Assembly (NCBI GenBank): GCA_030544215.1
Contig: JARZZO010000002.1
Location: 24,179,395 to 24,243,394, forward strand
Reading direction: 5' to 3'
DNA: 64,000 bases
Source: Zantedeschia hybrid cultivar
Taxonomy: Eukaryota > Streptophyta > Magnoliopsida > Alismatales > Araceae
Part shown: piece by piece, positions 1-11,973 of the stretch
Layout of the letters: each line of letters opens with the position of its first letter
Numbering within the stretch: the first letter of the stretch is position 1
Made by a program: the position numbers and the translations under genes
Notes under the pieces: generated by a model
The model's input: the letters and a program-made list of their open reading frames with translations, nothing else
Databases searched by the model: none
What the model was told of the DNA's origin: nothing

Positions 1-2
1 CA

Positions 3-2156
3 GAACGACCACCACGCCGCACCATCCACATACCTAGGCCACAACCCATTACCATCACCCCTCTACCGACACCCACATATCACTCACCCGCACCCAATAA
101 CCCATTACCACCACCCGCCTTCCTTAAGCCCATTACGCCCCACACTCCTACGCCTCCATCATATAACCCACCGCAAACCAACTACGCGCCCCTCCTACCA
201 TCGAAACCGCTATTACGCGTACCATTTCCTACTTCACCCGCTACCACTACCACCCACCCAGACACCATCCAACCTTCCAGACCGCTATTACGCGTACCAT
301 TCCCCACTTCACCAACCACTTACCCATCCACCATCCAACCCTCTAGGCCTTTAATCCGCACCGCGCCATCACCACCTAACCCTACGCCATCACCTACATA
401 CCAGCCCTCTACCTCATCCGCACCATCCAACCCTGCGATACTCAAGGTGTCACCCGGATCCTCCACGGTTGAGGAACAGGCGCTCCGAAGTGGAAGGATT
501 TTCAACAAAGTTTTCCCTCAGTCCACAGTTAGAGACGGCCCATCACAGCCGACTGAGGAAGCCCATAATGAAGAGAGTGCACCAGGCACTCAATATGATT
601 TGTTGAAACATTTGGATCGAACACCGGCACGGATCACCGTACTTGAACTGATCAAAAGGTCGAAGAGTCACCAAGAAGCCTTAATGGAATATCTACAGAA
701 GGTGATGGTCAACGAGGACGTGCCGGTAGAAAAAATTGCAGCACTACTAGTTCCTCAGGGGGATCAACCCTCCATTACATTTCACACATCGGAACTAGCA
801 CCGCCAGCAGCCAGAAGCATGGCTCTGAGCATCACGGTCAACATCTGTAAGAAGGTCGTGGATGCATGCCTGGTTGATACAGGGGCTTCGATCAATGTCC
901 TACCTCCGAAGACCCTAGAGCTGTGCGGTGTGCCCAAAGAAAAATGGCTGCCTAGCCCCACCTCTGTGACAGCATATGACAATTCTACCCGTTCCCCTCT
1001 GGGAATGGTTTATTTGAAAGTAGAGCTAAGCCCTGTAAGTCATGCATAGGTCGAATTTCACATTCTGGAAATCGATCCTTCTATAAATGTCATTTTGGGT
1101 CGTCCCTATATCAAAACGCTTGAGGCGATTCCCTCTACGAATCACCAATGCCTCAAATTCCCTTTCAAAGGACGAATTATTAAGGTGACGAGCATGCCGA
1201 TCCTTGCTGCTGCTCATACTTTGAATATTAAATCTACTGCTTTACCTGGCCGACAACCTTTTCTGTCGGTATTACAGGTCTACCATCCAGTAGCTGATCC
1301 TTTAAAAGCCGCCACTATTTCTCCTTACCCGTTAGATGTCATAAAAAGGCGGAAGTGCATGAGTACCCCAGGATGGAGAATTATGATGAAGAGTGGCTAT
1401 AAGCCTGGGAGAGGTCTGGGCACACAGTTGCAAGGCAGGACCACTCCTGTTAAAGTTCATCGAGCAGCACCTGGAAGTGGTCTGGGCTACAGGCCAAGAA
1501 AACATAAACAAGATCTGGTTCAGCAAGCAGAGATTGAAGAAGGTCGGAAAATCTGGGAGACAATGTCTACACCACCCAAAGAAGGCCGAGATCCCCTAAC
1601 ATGGACCCTGTATACACACTTTGTGAAGGGGCCCATACTTAGCCATGACAACACGGTGGTCATTACTTCGTGTTTTGACTTCCATGACATATATGGGAGG
1701 GACTTGGCCAGGCATTGCTCAGAATTACTTACGTACCAATCCTTGGAGGCTCTGCGGCCTATGAAAAGGAGAAAATTCTATGATCCTGAATGCGAATGGT
1801 ACAGGTGGTTCGATCTGAGAGACCTTTACATTGCACTGAACAGACTGTTCCTAGATCCGGCAGAACCCAAGTGGCCGCCGCAGATTGATGAGCTGATTGA
1901 AAGTCCCGGTGCTATCTTTGACATGCGGATATTGCTGTCTGAAGAGACCGATGAAGGGGAGCCAGATGACCCCTATAAAGCTGGCTACACTACAGATCTG
2001 CTCTGGAGGGGAACATACCCTTCCCATGTTTTCATGCTCCACACTCTATTTCGTACACTGCTCTTGACCCCGACTTGGTCGCAGGTCATTATTGAAGATA
2101 TTCCACGGGCTCCGCCCGTTATGATTACTCTGTCCCCTCGGGACCTTATTCCATAA
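3..2156 (+). pseudogene. gag C-terminal region, aspartic protease and G-patch of Element 1 (broken)
   Basis: The reading frame is open from base 3, so the gene enters from the left. The first 145 codons are very rich in proline, threonine and serine and contain a duplicated 13-residue block (about 198-245 and 274-315). A retropepsin-like protease follows, with the catalytic DTGAS at about 872-886 and the family's ILGRP motif near 1090. A TAG at 1047-1049 interrupts the protease in frame; the same frame continues to 2156. A G-patch-like segment (GYKPGRGLG, then GLGYRP) lies at about 1384-1497; G-patches downstream of the protease are known in some retroviruses and plant gypsy elements. The product would process the polyprotein in virus-like particles. 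The copy is inactive because of the stop. Confidence 0.8.
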
Positions 2157-2323
2157 CCTCCTCTCGATCTAGAGAGGATGTATGATTTGATCTGGGACAT
2201 ACTGTTGTATGATCCCCCTAACCCTCTGGCCTTGGTGCCACTTCCTCCGTCTAATTCTCCTTCTATTTGTATTCATTCATGTTTTATGCTTAACTCTTCC
2301 ACTATCCAAAAAAAAACGCCAAT

Positions 2324-3772
2324 TTGGCAACAAATTCTTCCAAGATCCTCATCGAGGAAACCTCCTACTTGTCCGATCACACCCCATTGCGCGGGTCTTT
2401 CGGTCAAGATTCTCTCCTAGATTTACTCTGCCCCTCCCCTCGGGAGGATTCTCTTGTATTTCCACTTGTATCCCAGGATTTCCACCCTGCTTCATCTTCA
2501 TTAGGTTATAATAGGGAGTTTAGTGAAGTTAGGCAGTCTAGTTTTAGGTAGGTTAGTCAAGATAGGAAGTCTAGGAAGCCTAAGGGTAGGCAAATTCCTG
2601 ATAGATACCTCCAGGACTTAGCTGATAGATGCTTTTCTTGCTCTTTGATCCCTCAGTTTTTAGAAAATCCAATTCAGATGCCAGAAGACTGTATGAATGA
2701 TAAGTCAGTCAATGATGGGTATGGGGTGTATGAGTTAGTACATGAAAAGGACCCCATTGTTGAGGATGAGGAAGACGCAGCTGAGGCATATGCCAGTGGA
2801 GTGAAGAGATTCGATGAACCCTCAGCTGCCGTAGAAGAGCCCACCAAAGAAATCAATTTAGGGACTGAAGACGAACCTAAGGTTGTCCTCGTCTGCAAAA
2901 ATCTTTCTACAGAGGATGAGAAGGCAATGGTACAAGTACTTAAGGACTATAAGGACACTTTCGCCTGGAGTTATGAAGATATGCCGGGGTTAGACTCGTC
3001 TTTAGTTGAACACAAGTTGACATTAAAGGATGGAGCTAGCCCGGTCAAGCAGAAATTAAGGCGATTCCACCTACAAATGGCTCTAAAGATGAAGGAGGAG
3101 GTCGACAAATTACATAAAGTCAAATTTATTAGAGTTGTCCTTAACCCCAAGAAATGTGTATTCGGGGTATCTTCAGGGAAATTACTTGGATTCATCGTCA
3201 GCAAACGGGGAATTGAGATCGATCCCAACAAGGCGAAGGCTATCAGAGAAATGCCACTTCCCAAAAACTTGAAAGAGTTGAGAGGATTAATCGGGAGGTT
3301 ACAATTTATTCGCCGCTTTGTCTCCCAGCACTCACAAAGGTGTAAGCCGTTTTACGAGCTTACCAAGCCGGGAGTCAAATTTGATTGGGACGATAAGTGT
3401 CAGGAGGCATTCGATGGATTAAAGAACTATTTGGCAAGTCCTCCTGTTTTGAGACCACCATCTCCAGGCAAACCATTGATACTTTACATTTCAGTCCTGG
3501 ATGATGCAGTGGGGGCTGTCCTAGCACAAGAGGATGAAGAAGGAAAAGAGAGGGCAGCCTACTATCTCTCTAAACTTCTCAACCCCGCTGAGCAGAGATA
3601 TACAGCGATGGAGAAAACATGTGCAACATTGGTCTGGGTTGTGCATAAATTAAAACATTATTTTCTGGCCCATGAAGTCTATCTCATCGCTAGGATGAAT
3701 CCGATCAAATTCCTTTTGGAGAAATATGTTCTTACTGATAGGTTAGCGCGATGGCAAAGCTTTCTATCTTAA
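2324..3772 (+). pseudogene. pol N-terminal part of Element 1: reverse transcriptase with its catalytic core deleted
   Basis: One frame runs through here with a TAG at 2549-2551 and a terminal TAA at 3770-3772. An acidic linker leads to the conserved region before RT (DTFAWSYEDMPGL, about 2955-2993). The sequence then jumps from the start of the RT fingers (KLHKVKFIRVV, ending about 3138) directly to the connection side (NPKKCVFGVSSGKLLGF, about 3145). The whole palm region, including the YxDD catalytic box, is missing, roughly 150 residues against complete Tat RTs. The first RNase H domain follows and is readable (YISVLDDAVGAVLAQ, about 3484). The deletion keeps the frame open, so it looks like a simple internal deletion. 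This copy cannot encode a working RT. Confidence 0.85.
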
Positions 3773-5751
3773 TTCGATATCATTTACATTCAGCAGAAAG
3801 CGATCAAGGGCTATGCCATAGCAGAACATCTCGCTCATCATCCCCTTCCTCGATTTGATCCAGTGCGATCAGAGTTTCCGGATGAGGAACTGATGTCCGT
3901 AAATCAAATCAGAGATGATATGTGGACTCTGCATTTTGACGGAGCTCTAAATTCTCATAGAAAGGGGATCAGTATCGTTCTGTTATCACCTGAAGGTGTC
4001 ACCATTCCACAAGCCTTTCAGCTTGATTTTCCAGTCACTAACAATATAGTTGAATACGAGGCACTTCTTGCTGGCCTCGAGGCTGCTCATTTCCATGGTG
4101 CCACTAAACTCAGGATTGTGGGTGATAGCCAACTGATTCTTCGTCAAGTGCTGACCAAGTATCGAACTCTTGATCTTAAACTCAAGCCTTATCAGGAACT
4201 TACTTCTGCTTACTCAAAGCTTTTCACGAAATTGATCTTTGTCCATGTCCCTAGGAATCAAAACATCTTAGCTGACGCTCTAGCTTCACTTGCATCTTCT
4301 CTTGATTTTCCAATCAGCAAGCAATCCGAATCAATCATAGTTCGTAGGCGTCTTTCACCCGCCGTGAAAGACCCTTCATTCCTTAGAACTAAGGAGAAGT
4401 TGCTGAAGAAAGTCAGAGACGGAAGCATTGTAGAAAAGAGAGAAATCATGTTGATGGAGCTGTTAGAAGAGATGGATGATGAACAGAAGCCATGGTATTA
4501 TGAAATTGCCAAATATTGTGAAGATCAATCGTATCCTGAGGAAGCTACAACTGAGGAAAAGAGAGCTATCAGGAGAGTTGCTCAACGATACACCCTAGTT
4601 GGGGGAGCATTGTACAAGAGAGGTTTTGATGGAGTTCTTCTGAGATGTCTAGACGAAGATGAGCTTTGGAAGGTTATGAAAGGAGCTCATAGTGGAGTTT
4701 GTGGTGGCCATGTCAATGGACAGATGCTAGCAAAGAAGATCCTTAGACAAGGATTTTATTGGCCAACCATGGAAGAAGACTGTGTAGGATATGTCCATAG
4801 GTGTGCTAAGTGTCAACTTCACGCCGACAAAATTCATTCTCTTGCATCTTCACTCCATCATGTTTCCTCCCCATGGCCTTTCTACATGTGGGCTTTCGAC
4901 ATTATTGGACCCCTAGGTAATCCATATTCCGGCATCAAGCAAAAATCTTTCATTCTCACGGCAACGGAATACTTCACCAAGTGGGCAGAAGCTGAAGCGT
5001 ACGTGGAGATCAAAGCATCAACCGTCTGCAAGTTCATCATGAAGAACATCATCACCCGATTTGGAATTCCAAGTACCATCGTCACCGACAATGGACCGCA
5101 GTTCGTGTCACAAGAATTGAAAGATCTCTGCAACAGGTATAGAATTGCATTGCATCATTCCTCTCCTTATTATCCGCAAGGCAACGGCCAAGCAGAGGCA
5201 ACTAATAAGACTTTGATAAAAATCATCAAAAAGACGTGTAAATCTAACAAATTCGCAGACTGGCCAGAAAAATTGGTTGAGGCTCTATGGGCCTACCGAA
5301 CTTCAATCCGCACGCCCACTGGGCAAACTCCTTATTCCTTAACATTTGGATTGGAGGCGGTAGTTCCATATGAGATCCTTATACCGTCATTAAGAGTACA
5401 ATTGAATAAGGAATTTTTCATTGATGAACATCGTTCAGCACTCCTTGCTCAATTGGAACTTTTAGACGAGAAAAGATGGTTAGCTGCTAATCATGCAAAA
5501 GTTTATCAAAACAGACTAGCACGTTTTTATCAAAAGAAAGTCATTGAACGTAAGTTCAAAGTCGGTGAAATGGTCATCAAAAGGATTTTTGTAAACCTAG
5601 TGGTCTGCGTTCTAAGCTCCAACCCAACTGGGAAGGACCTTATGTTGTATCGCACGCTTTTCCTGGTAATGCTTATCATCTTGTTAATGCAGAAGGAGAA
5701 GAGCTAAATCATCCCTGGAATGGCTTACATCTTAAGAAATACTACCCTTAG
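3773..5751 (+). pseudogene. second RNase H and integrase of Element 1 (frameshift at the end)
   Basis: This is the same frame as the RT part, reopened after the TAA at 3770. A second, archaeal-type RNase H (HFDGALNSHRKG near 3933; NNIVEYEALLAGL near 4041) is a hallmark of the Tat lineage. The integrase HHCC zinc finger spans about 4687-4830 (GHVNG to CAKCQ). The DDE core shows D in FDIIGP (about 4897), D in TDNGPQF (about 5087) and E in GNGQAEATNK (about 5187), so all three catalytic residues are present. Near 5580-5590 the frame shifts; the conserved C-terminal segment (LQPNWEGPY and HPWNGLHLKKYYP) continues in another frame to TAG 5749-5751. The integrase would insert element cDNA into host DNA. 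Confidence 0.88.
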
Positions 5752-6504
5752 GTTAAAGAGTCGATCAGTATGGTACAAAGACCAGTGGAATCAGAAAATT
5801 TATAAACTCAAATTTCCTTATTAGTCTGGATAATTTAACTTCAAATACATTACTACACACACTGACACGTTTTGATTCGTGAGCAACAAGAGATGCCAAG
5901 TCCTAAAGAATACCGAAACTTGACCGAAAGGATAAAGTACAAATCATTCTTTTTAAAGCAAAATTTTGTTTTACACTCGGCCCATGATGTCGGAACGAGG
6001 CTTAGAATAGACTACCAAGAATACCCGCCATCTTAGTAGGAGGCCATCATAAAAAAAATGGGGGAGATCCGTCCCGAAGAAAAGAAAAGAATATAAAAAG
6101 GAAAAGCAAAAAGGCAAAATCCAAATGTCAAATCAAAAGGCCATCACATTACAAACATCAAGGCCATGAAATGAAACGAAAGGGAACGCAAGGTCGATAA
6201 ATATCCCGGAAAGAAATGACCGAACCCCAACGGATATTAGGGTAGGAAATGAACATCTTTTTAGGTCTCCGGAACCTTCTCATGGGCTTTCTAAAAACTT
6301 ATTCTTCCTTTCTTTCTAAAGAGGCGTACTCCAAACTTAAGGAATGGCTTAGATTGACTAAGGGTCAAATCATCAAATGGGATCACGAATGGAAACACAA
6401 ATTCAAACACGATGGGTATTAAGTTAAGTTGTTAAAGAACAATTTGAGAATTAAGTTAATAAATGAATATGATCTTTTGATCTAAGTACCATGCTGATCT
6501 TTTA
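5752..6504. other. non-coding region after pol of Element 1
   Basis: No open frame of note. A purine run (A8 followed by TGGGGGAGA) at about 6051-6067 resembles a polypurine tract. It could prime plus-strand DNA synthesis as a central tract, or mark a lost LTR boundary. I see no LTR start after it that matches the one at 13326, so I prefer the first reading. Confidence 0.4.
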
Positions 6505-6700
6505 GTCAAAAATCCAAAAAAAATACATATGTCAAAAATAAAAAAAAATACATATGTCAAAAATCCAAAAAAATGCATATGTCAAAAATCCAAAAAAATA
6601 TGCATATGTCAAAAATTCAAAAAAAATACATATGTCAAAATTAAAAAAAAAACATATATTTCAAAACCCAAACAAAAATGAATATTTCAAAACAACAAAA
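6505..6700. repeat. AT-rich minisatellite, about 25-bp unit
   Basis: Six to seven imperfect copies of a unit like ATACATATGTCAAAAATCC plus a run of A. The copies degenerate toward the right. An 89-codon frame reads through them, but it is only a product of the repeat. Confidence 0.85.
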
Positions 6701-7047
6701 ATATCTCAATTAGCATTTGCTTGTTGCACTCAGTATGTTTCATTCCTTTTATTTTCAGTAAGCATCTGTTTGCTTGCATGTTGCATTTTGCTTAAGTTTG
6801 ATTATTCTCATTACCTTTGTTAATAAAGGCTATGCCCCTTGACCATTTATTGAAGGAAAAATTAATTGACCATTTATTTGGTCAGGTAAGGAGCTAAGCC
6901 TAAATAGATACTTAACCTGTTTGTTAAGTATGTACAGGATGCAAGACAAGCACAGGAACACAAGATTGGAGCCCAAAAGTTTCATGTATATCATCAAAAG
7001 GTGTTTTTGTACATGATACATGAAAAGAAAAGAAGATACATAAGCCC

Positions 7048-9931
7048 TCAAGGCTGGCTCTCCCCTCCGCCCTCATCAAGCTGGCTCTGGGCCTCGTCAG
7101 GTGCGTTCGGTGCTGGTCCTCGGCTGGGAGGTGGAGGTGGCCCCATCGTGCTCGGCCCTGCCTGGCCAGAAGACATGGCGACACTGGCAGTAAAAGCACT
7201 GGTCAGACCACGCTCCTGGGCACGCTGCCGAGCACGCCTGTACCTCTCCTCCACACTCCGGCGCTCGTGCTTAGCAATCCCTAACTGAACTCGGAGGGAG
7301 GCCATCTCTGAATCCATCTTCTGCCGCTCCTGCCTCTCCCGCTCTCGCTCCTCGGTGATGAACCCCAGTCGAGATTGGAGGTGTGAAAGCTCTCGAGGAA
7401 GATCTCCAGTCGAGAGTCGGGCCACCTGCTCTTCCAGAGCCCGGATCCGCGTCGCATCGGCCTCAGCACGAGCAGCTGCAGCACGAGAACGCTCCAGCTC
7501 CGCTTCAGCCCTCTGAAGGGCTTCCTGAAGCTCAGCAACCTGAAGGGAAGTCATTGTTAGCTCAAGGCAATCAATTAAATAATCAAAATCAAAATTCGAA
7601 AAGTCGAAGAACTTACCCGAGCAGCCCGGTCCTCCTTTGCAAGAGAAGCTCGATGGATGGCAGAGGCGAGCTGACTTTGAAGGTCAGCCAGAGCTGCATC
7701 ATGAGCAGCAGAGGAAGAAGATGAAGCTCCGAAGGAAGGGGGAGCCGCCTGGGTGTAGACGGCTCGCTGCACCAAAAGACAACCGTCAGTGTCAATCGCC
7801 AAAACGATCAATTAATTAAAGCATGCATTCATAAGCATTCATACATACCAGGTCATATAACTCTTTCTGGACTTGTTCTAGCTGGGCCTCCGCATCATGT
7901 AGGCGGGCCCGGAGGTCGATGATGACCGCGTCACGTGCATCCTGCATATCACATATACGTACATTCATTCACAAACATAAATCAAGATAATAAAATCAAA
8001 AATGCATAAATGCATACTTACATCGAGTGGTCGGAGGAGCCGAAGTTGATCGGCGTAGTGGGCCCGGTATTGCTGGAGGTAGGCCTCGCTACTCTCCGCA
8101 CGGGACTCCACTCGTACACCTCGGCGGTGCCAGTCCTCGTACTGCTCTGGGAACTTGGCACGCCAGTCCGTGAGGGCTTGCTTGCCCCTCATGCTCCTCC
8201 CGACGTCCTCCGGGACCTCCTCGTCGATCCATTCTTGATGGAGGCCCAGCGTCCTCATCACGAGCCGGAGGCGGAGGGTTCGATTTCGTTGAGGCAATGC
8301 ACCCACATTTGCCTCCCAAACCTCCTCCTGCCAGCCGTCACCCACGGCTGACCCTCCTCGCCCATACCAAGGTACGGGCGCCAGATCACCTGCATATAGA
8401 TTAGGTGCATTCATTAAATAAATTGCATTTAAGGAATAAAAGATTGCATTTAATAAAATTGAACAAGTTAAAAACTTACCAAGAGCTCTGGGTAATCCAG
8501 GAACTGACGGCGGAGGGCCGTCAGCTGGTGGTGCTGAGGAGCCGTGTCCACGATTGGCTGCCAACGGCAGGCCAACGGGACGGCGCTGGGTCTCGCGATC
8601 CGCGCTCTGCCGAGCGGGAAGTAGTGGTAACTCCAAATCTGCATTCATAAACATATAAGTTAGGAAAAAGCATCATATCATATTTCATATCATGAACAAA
8701 TAATGAAACAACTTAATACCTGGAGGAACGGCGAGAAACCGCTGACAGTGGTCTCACGGTCCGGCGTGACCGCAGACAAATCGGCAAAGAGGTGGGCCAG
8801 AAGGACCGCACCCCAGGCGTACTCTCCTAGACTCTCTAAATCATCTAATAGATAAAGGAATCTATAGTGAATGTGGTCGCCCTTCGTACCGAAGAGCAAC
8901 CGACCAAAAAAGAAAACTAGAAAAACTCTAAGCTGCCTATCTACCTCCTCCCCCTGACTCGGGTCGCTACAGTAGACGGCGGAGGATGACTCAGCTAACC
9001 TATCCCTAAACTCCTCCCGAGTCTCGTCAGACCGACGCCGGGGCTCATCTAATCCTAAGGCGGCCTCTACCTACACCCTAAGAACCATCCTAGACTCCCT
9101 ACCTAAGTTGGACACATCTATCCCTAATAGAGCCTCTGCCAATCCGTGGTAGTTGGGGTAAGTCACCCCACTCACAGGTCGGCCCTCTACCCTGAGGCCA
9201 GTAATCCTGGCCACATCCTCTAAAGTGGGGATCATATGTCCCTAGGGCATTAGGAATGCCCGACTCTCTGCGTGCCAACGCTCTCTAAGCGCCTGCAGCA
9301 AGACCAAATCGAGCCAAAATGGCTCTATATCTAGTACCTCACCGAACCCCATCCGGCGCAGGCGCGCCTTCTGGAAGTCCGGGAGACCCCTATAGGCACC
9401 TATCACTAGGTCCCAACTAATTCTGGACCTCATCACTCCCTGCAAATAAAACATAAAAAAAATAGGGTTAGTAATGAATAAAAAAAAAACAGGAAGAACA
9501 GTTCTGTTTTGAAAGGCGTCATCACATATAGACGTTTTTCAAAAAACGTCAACACGCCTTGACGCAATTCAAATTCATTTTCTACCTAATTAAAAATTCG
9601 GAATTAGTCTTGACAGACGTCAGCCCAGTGTGACGCCTTTTGAATGGCGTCACCTGGTCTAGACGCCTTTCAAGGCCCGAGTCCGGGTTCTTGAAGAACC
9701 CCTTTTTTTCCTCTTTTTCTCGTCACATTCAAACCATAGGAGGCTTACCGTGTGGAGGTCGCCCTCCTCTTCTTCCTCCATTGCCACAGGCGCCGGTGGA
9801 GGGATCTCCTCCTCCAAAAATGCCACGGCTTCGGCTAGCACCGCCGGAACCTCCTCGAGGGCTTCTTTCACGTGCCTTCGCCGCCTCTTGGCTAGGGCTT
9901 TCATCTTCCTAGAGCCTTCACCACGTTCCAT
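7048..9931 (-). pseudogene. antisense plant mobile domain (PMD, aminotransferase-like) gene of Element 1, seven exons, decayed
   Basis: The gene reads right to left. Exons: 9931-9749 (ATG, basic and acidic N-terminus), 9439-8720, 8638-8480, 8389-8022, 7941-7849, 7766-7617 and 7539-7048 (TGA or other stop at the left end). Every junction has GT/AG and falls in phase 0. Exon 2 carries the PMD core (LARLRRMGFGEVL-like start, then HYRFLYLLDDLESLGEYAWGA); exons 3-4 carry the continuation (IWSYHYFPLGRAR; VIWRPYLG; GLHQEWIDEEVPE); exons 5-7 encode a long coiled coil rich in Ala, Glu and Arg. Damage: TAG at 9244-9242, TAG at 9073-9071, and a one-base shift inside exon 4 near 8280. PMD proteins (PF10536) occur in host genes such as MAIN/MAIL1 and in transposons; the element protein's role is unknown. 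The palindromes at 9512-9670 lie inside its intron 1. Confidence 0.82.
9512..9670. repeat. fixed-spacer palindromes, copies A-D (intron 1 of the PMD gene)
   Basis: Four copies of an inverted repeat with a 10-bp spacer: 9512-9539, 9542-9569, 9613-9640 and 9643-9670. Left arm RRCGTC, right arm GACGC or GACGT. The copies come in two pairs, each pair offset by exactly 30 bp. Spacers differ completely (for example ATCACATATA and ACCTGGTCTA). Confidence 0.9.
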
Positions 9932-10060
9932 GGTCAAGAGAGGGAGTTTTGAGGGAGAAAGAGAAGGATCGCCGGAGATCGCCGGTGTGAAGAGAGAGAG
10001 AGATCAAGGGAAAAAGTAAGGAAGAAAGGGGGCCTTCGTGGGTCTGTAAACGCAAAGATG

Positions 10061-10414
10061 AAAGGCGTCGACTCAGATGGACGCGTTTTAAGGCGCATAA
10101 GTTGAGACGGCAAGGACAACTGTTTGAAACTGATTGAAAGGCGTCTATGTGGACTGACGCGTTTAAGATTACCGCCAATTCTTGTTCAGAGCCGTACAGA
10201 AGAAAATGATGAAAGACGTCTTATTATAAAGACGCGTTTTATGAGATTAATCATGGAATTAATGGCAGAATTCTGGAAAAAGTAAGAGAGAGAATTGAAA
10301 GGCGTCTTGTCTAGTAGACGCAATTTAACCTTTAAATTAGTTTTTTGAGGATTAAAATTGAATTTCTGGAAAATGAATTATAGTTGAAAAGCATCTTTCT
10401 GAGTGGATGCGTTT
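10061..10414. repeat. fixed-spacer palindromes, copies E-I (between the two antisense genes)
   Basis: Five copies, each with a 10-bp spacer: 10061-10088, 10137-10164, 10212-10239, 10298-10325 and 10387-10414, spaced 75-89 bp apart. Consensus AAAGGCGTC-N10-GACGCGTTT. In copy I both arms are changed symmetrically (GCATC and GATGC). They lie upstream of the PMD gene's ATG (9931, minus strand) and downstream of the stop of the next antisense gene. Confidence 0.9.
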
Positions 10415-10590
10415 TACATTTAACAGAACCCGAATTGTCAAATTTTCAGGAAAAATCCAATTTTTACTAAAGGAGAAATTATGTGCACATCACAGGAAGT
10501 TAAAGAAAGGATTTCAAGGCATGAAAAATCATTCTTTATTCAATAAAATTCTTTATTACATCATAAAGAAAAAAAAGAGAAAGAGGACAT

Positions 10591-11973
10591 TTAAGAGAGA
10601 ATTTCATGAAGACTTTTAAGGTAAGGAAATTTCAATCCTCTATCTCTATCTTTAAAGGATTTTACACGGTAACTAAAGCCAAGGTTCCATAAAGTGGTGA
10701 TGATTTGTATGGCTTCATAATCTTCGTCGGATTCCAAGTCACGCTTCTTGATTGGGGATGTGGGAGAGAACTCAGAGAATTCACGACGGCCCAAGCTAAG
10801 TTGAGTAAGGCACCGTTGGGGATTGTATAACACGAATTCGGTGGCTCCAATCAACTTGAGATCCGCTCCTGCTGCACGGCGCACCCAAACAGGTTTTCCA
10901 ACAAGAGCGAGCGGAGATGAGTCAAATATGTCAGACGTCATGAGCTTTAGATATTCTCTCCAGTCGGCCCGGGTCTTGAGCTTTGGAACTTTGTTGACCA
11001 TGTGCTCATTGAACTTTACAATGTTAGCAATGCAATGGATTGGACTATTCAAGAAGATTTGAGATGGATTCAGAGGCCTTTTCTTGTAATACTCGAACTT
11101 GAAGTGGAGTTCAACCCACAAGGCAAAAAGTAACATGCACCCATAGGGGAGACGACCCACAGATGCCGCAGAAAGCCCGCTATAAAGATATGCCACGAGT
11201 GCAGTGCTAATGGATTTACCTTCGAAGATTGCGCAGATGGCACTAACCTGATCATCTTCCAAGATGTTATCATGCGCAGGGAAGAACAAGGCACCGGCAA
11301 GACATGTAACAAAAGCTTTCATAACATCCTCTGCTTCATCCTCCCTTAGATCATCAATTTCATATAGAGTCCACTCAGCGAGCTTTGCAAGATTGATCCC
11401 CTTCTTGGTAAGGCATCTTTTAGCCTCTGAAGGATCCTTCATGATTGATGTCAACAATTGTTGACCGGTGATTTTCTCTCTTGTCAAAGCTATTTTATCT
11501 TGGTTATCTTTGGTCTTTGGGAGACCCAATAGAAGCTCTGCCTCCTCCAAAAGGATTGTGCACTCGAAGTCTTGGAAGAAGAACGTATGAGTTTGGGGAT
11601 GCCACCACTCGATCAAGGCACCCATAGCCGCCCAATCTACGTTCGAACTTTTGTAATTTTTGGCAAGCACCACAATACCTTGAAGATTCCACTTGGATAT
11701 GAAAACTTGCATGGAAAGCTTAACACTTTTTGCAAGTTTACGAATCCAAGGGAAAGAGGTGAACTTCCTTGGGCCAGGAAACATAGGATAATTCTGAAAA
11801 AAAAAAAAAGGAAGAATATGAAGAACATCACGAAGAACATGAAGAGCAAGAACAAGAATTGAAGGGAAGTTGATTTAACTTACTTGAAGATTGGGATCTC
11901 TTCCATTGAGGTGATTTTCCACGTCGGAGAACTTATCTAGAGACATCTTCATCCTCTTGTTTGAAGAATCCAT
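10591..11973 (-). CDS. antisense PMD/DUF7745-type gene of Element 1, two exons, open
   Basis: Exon 1 is 11973-11884 (30 codons, ATG); exon 2 is 11793-10591 (400 codons plus stop). The intron has GT/AG ends, a long pyrimidine tract before the AG, and phase 0. The 430-residue product has no stop or frameshift. Near residue 75-105 it has the aromatic and acidic segment typical of plant-mobile-type proteins (WWHPQTHTFFF, then LLEEAELLLGLP), so I place it with the PMD/DUF7745 group carried by Tat elements; a profile search would settle which. A minus-strand TATA box lies at 12115-12108, about 135 bp upstream. An upstream in-frame ATG-like start is possible, but the inner ATG fits the TATA better. 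Role unknown; a DNA-binding or regulatory job in the element is my inference. It is the only Element 1 gene still intact. Confidence 0.72.

Noticed and set aside
6051..6067. Polypurine tract as the true end of Element 1
   Set aside because: No LTR start is seen beyond it, while a convincing LTR with TATA box begins at 13326. I keep it only as a possible internal tract.
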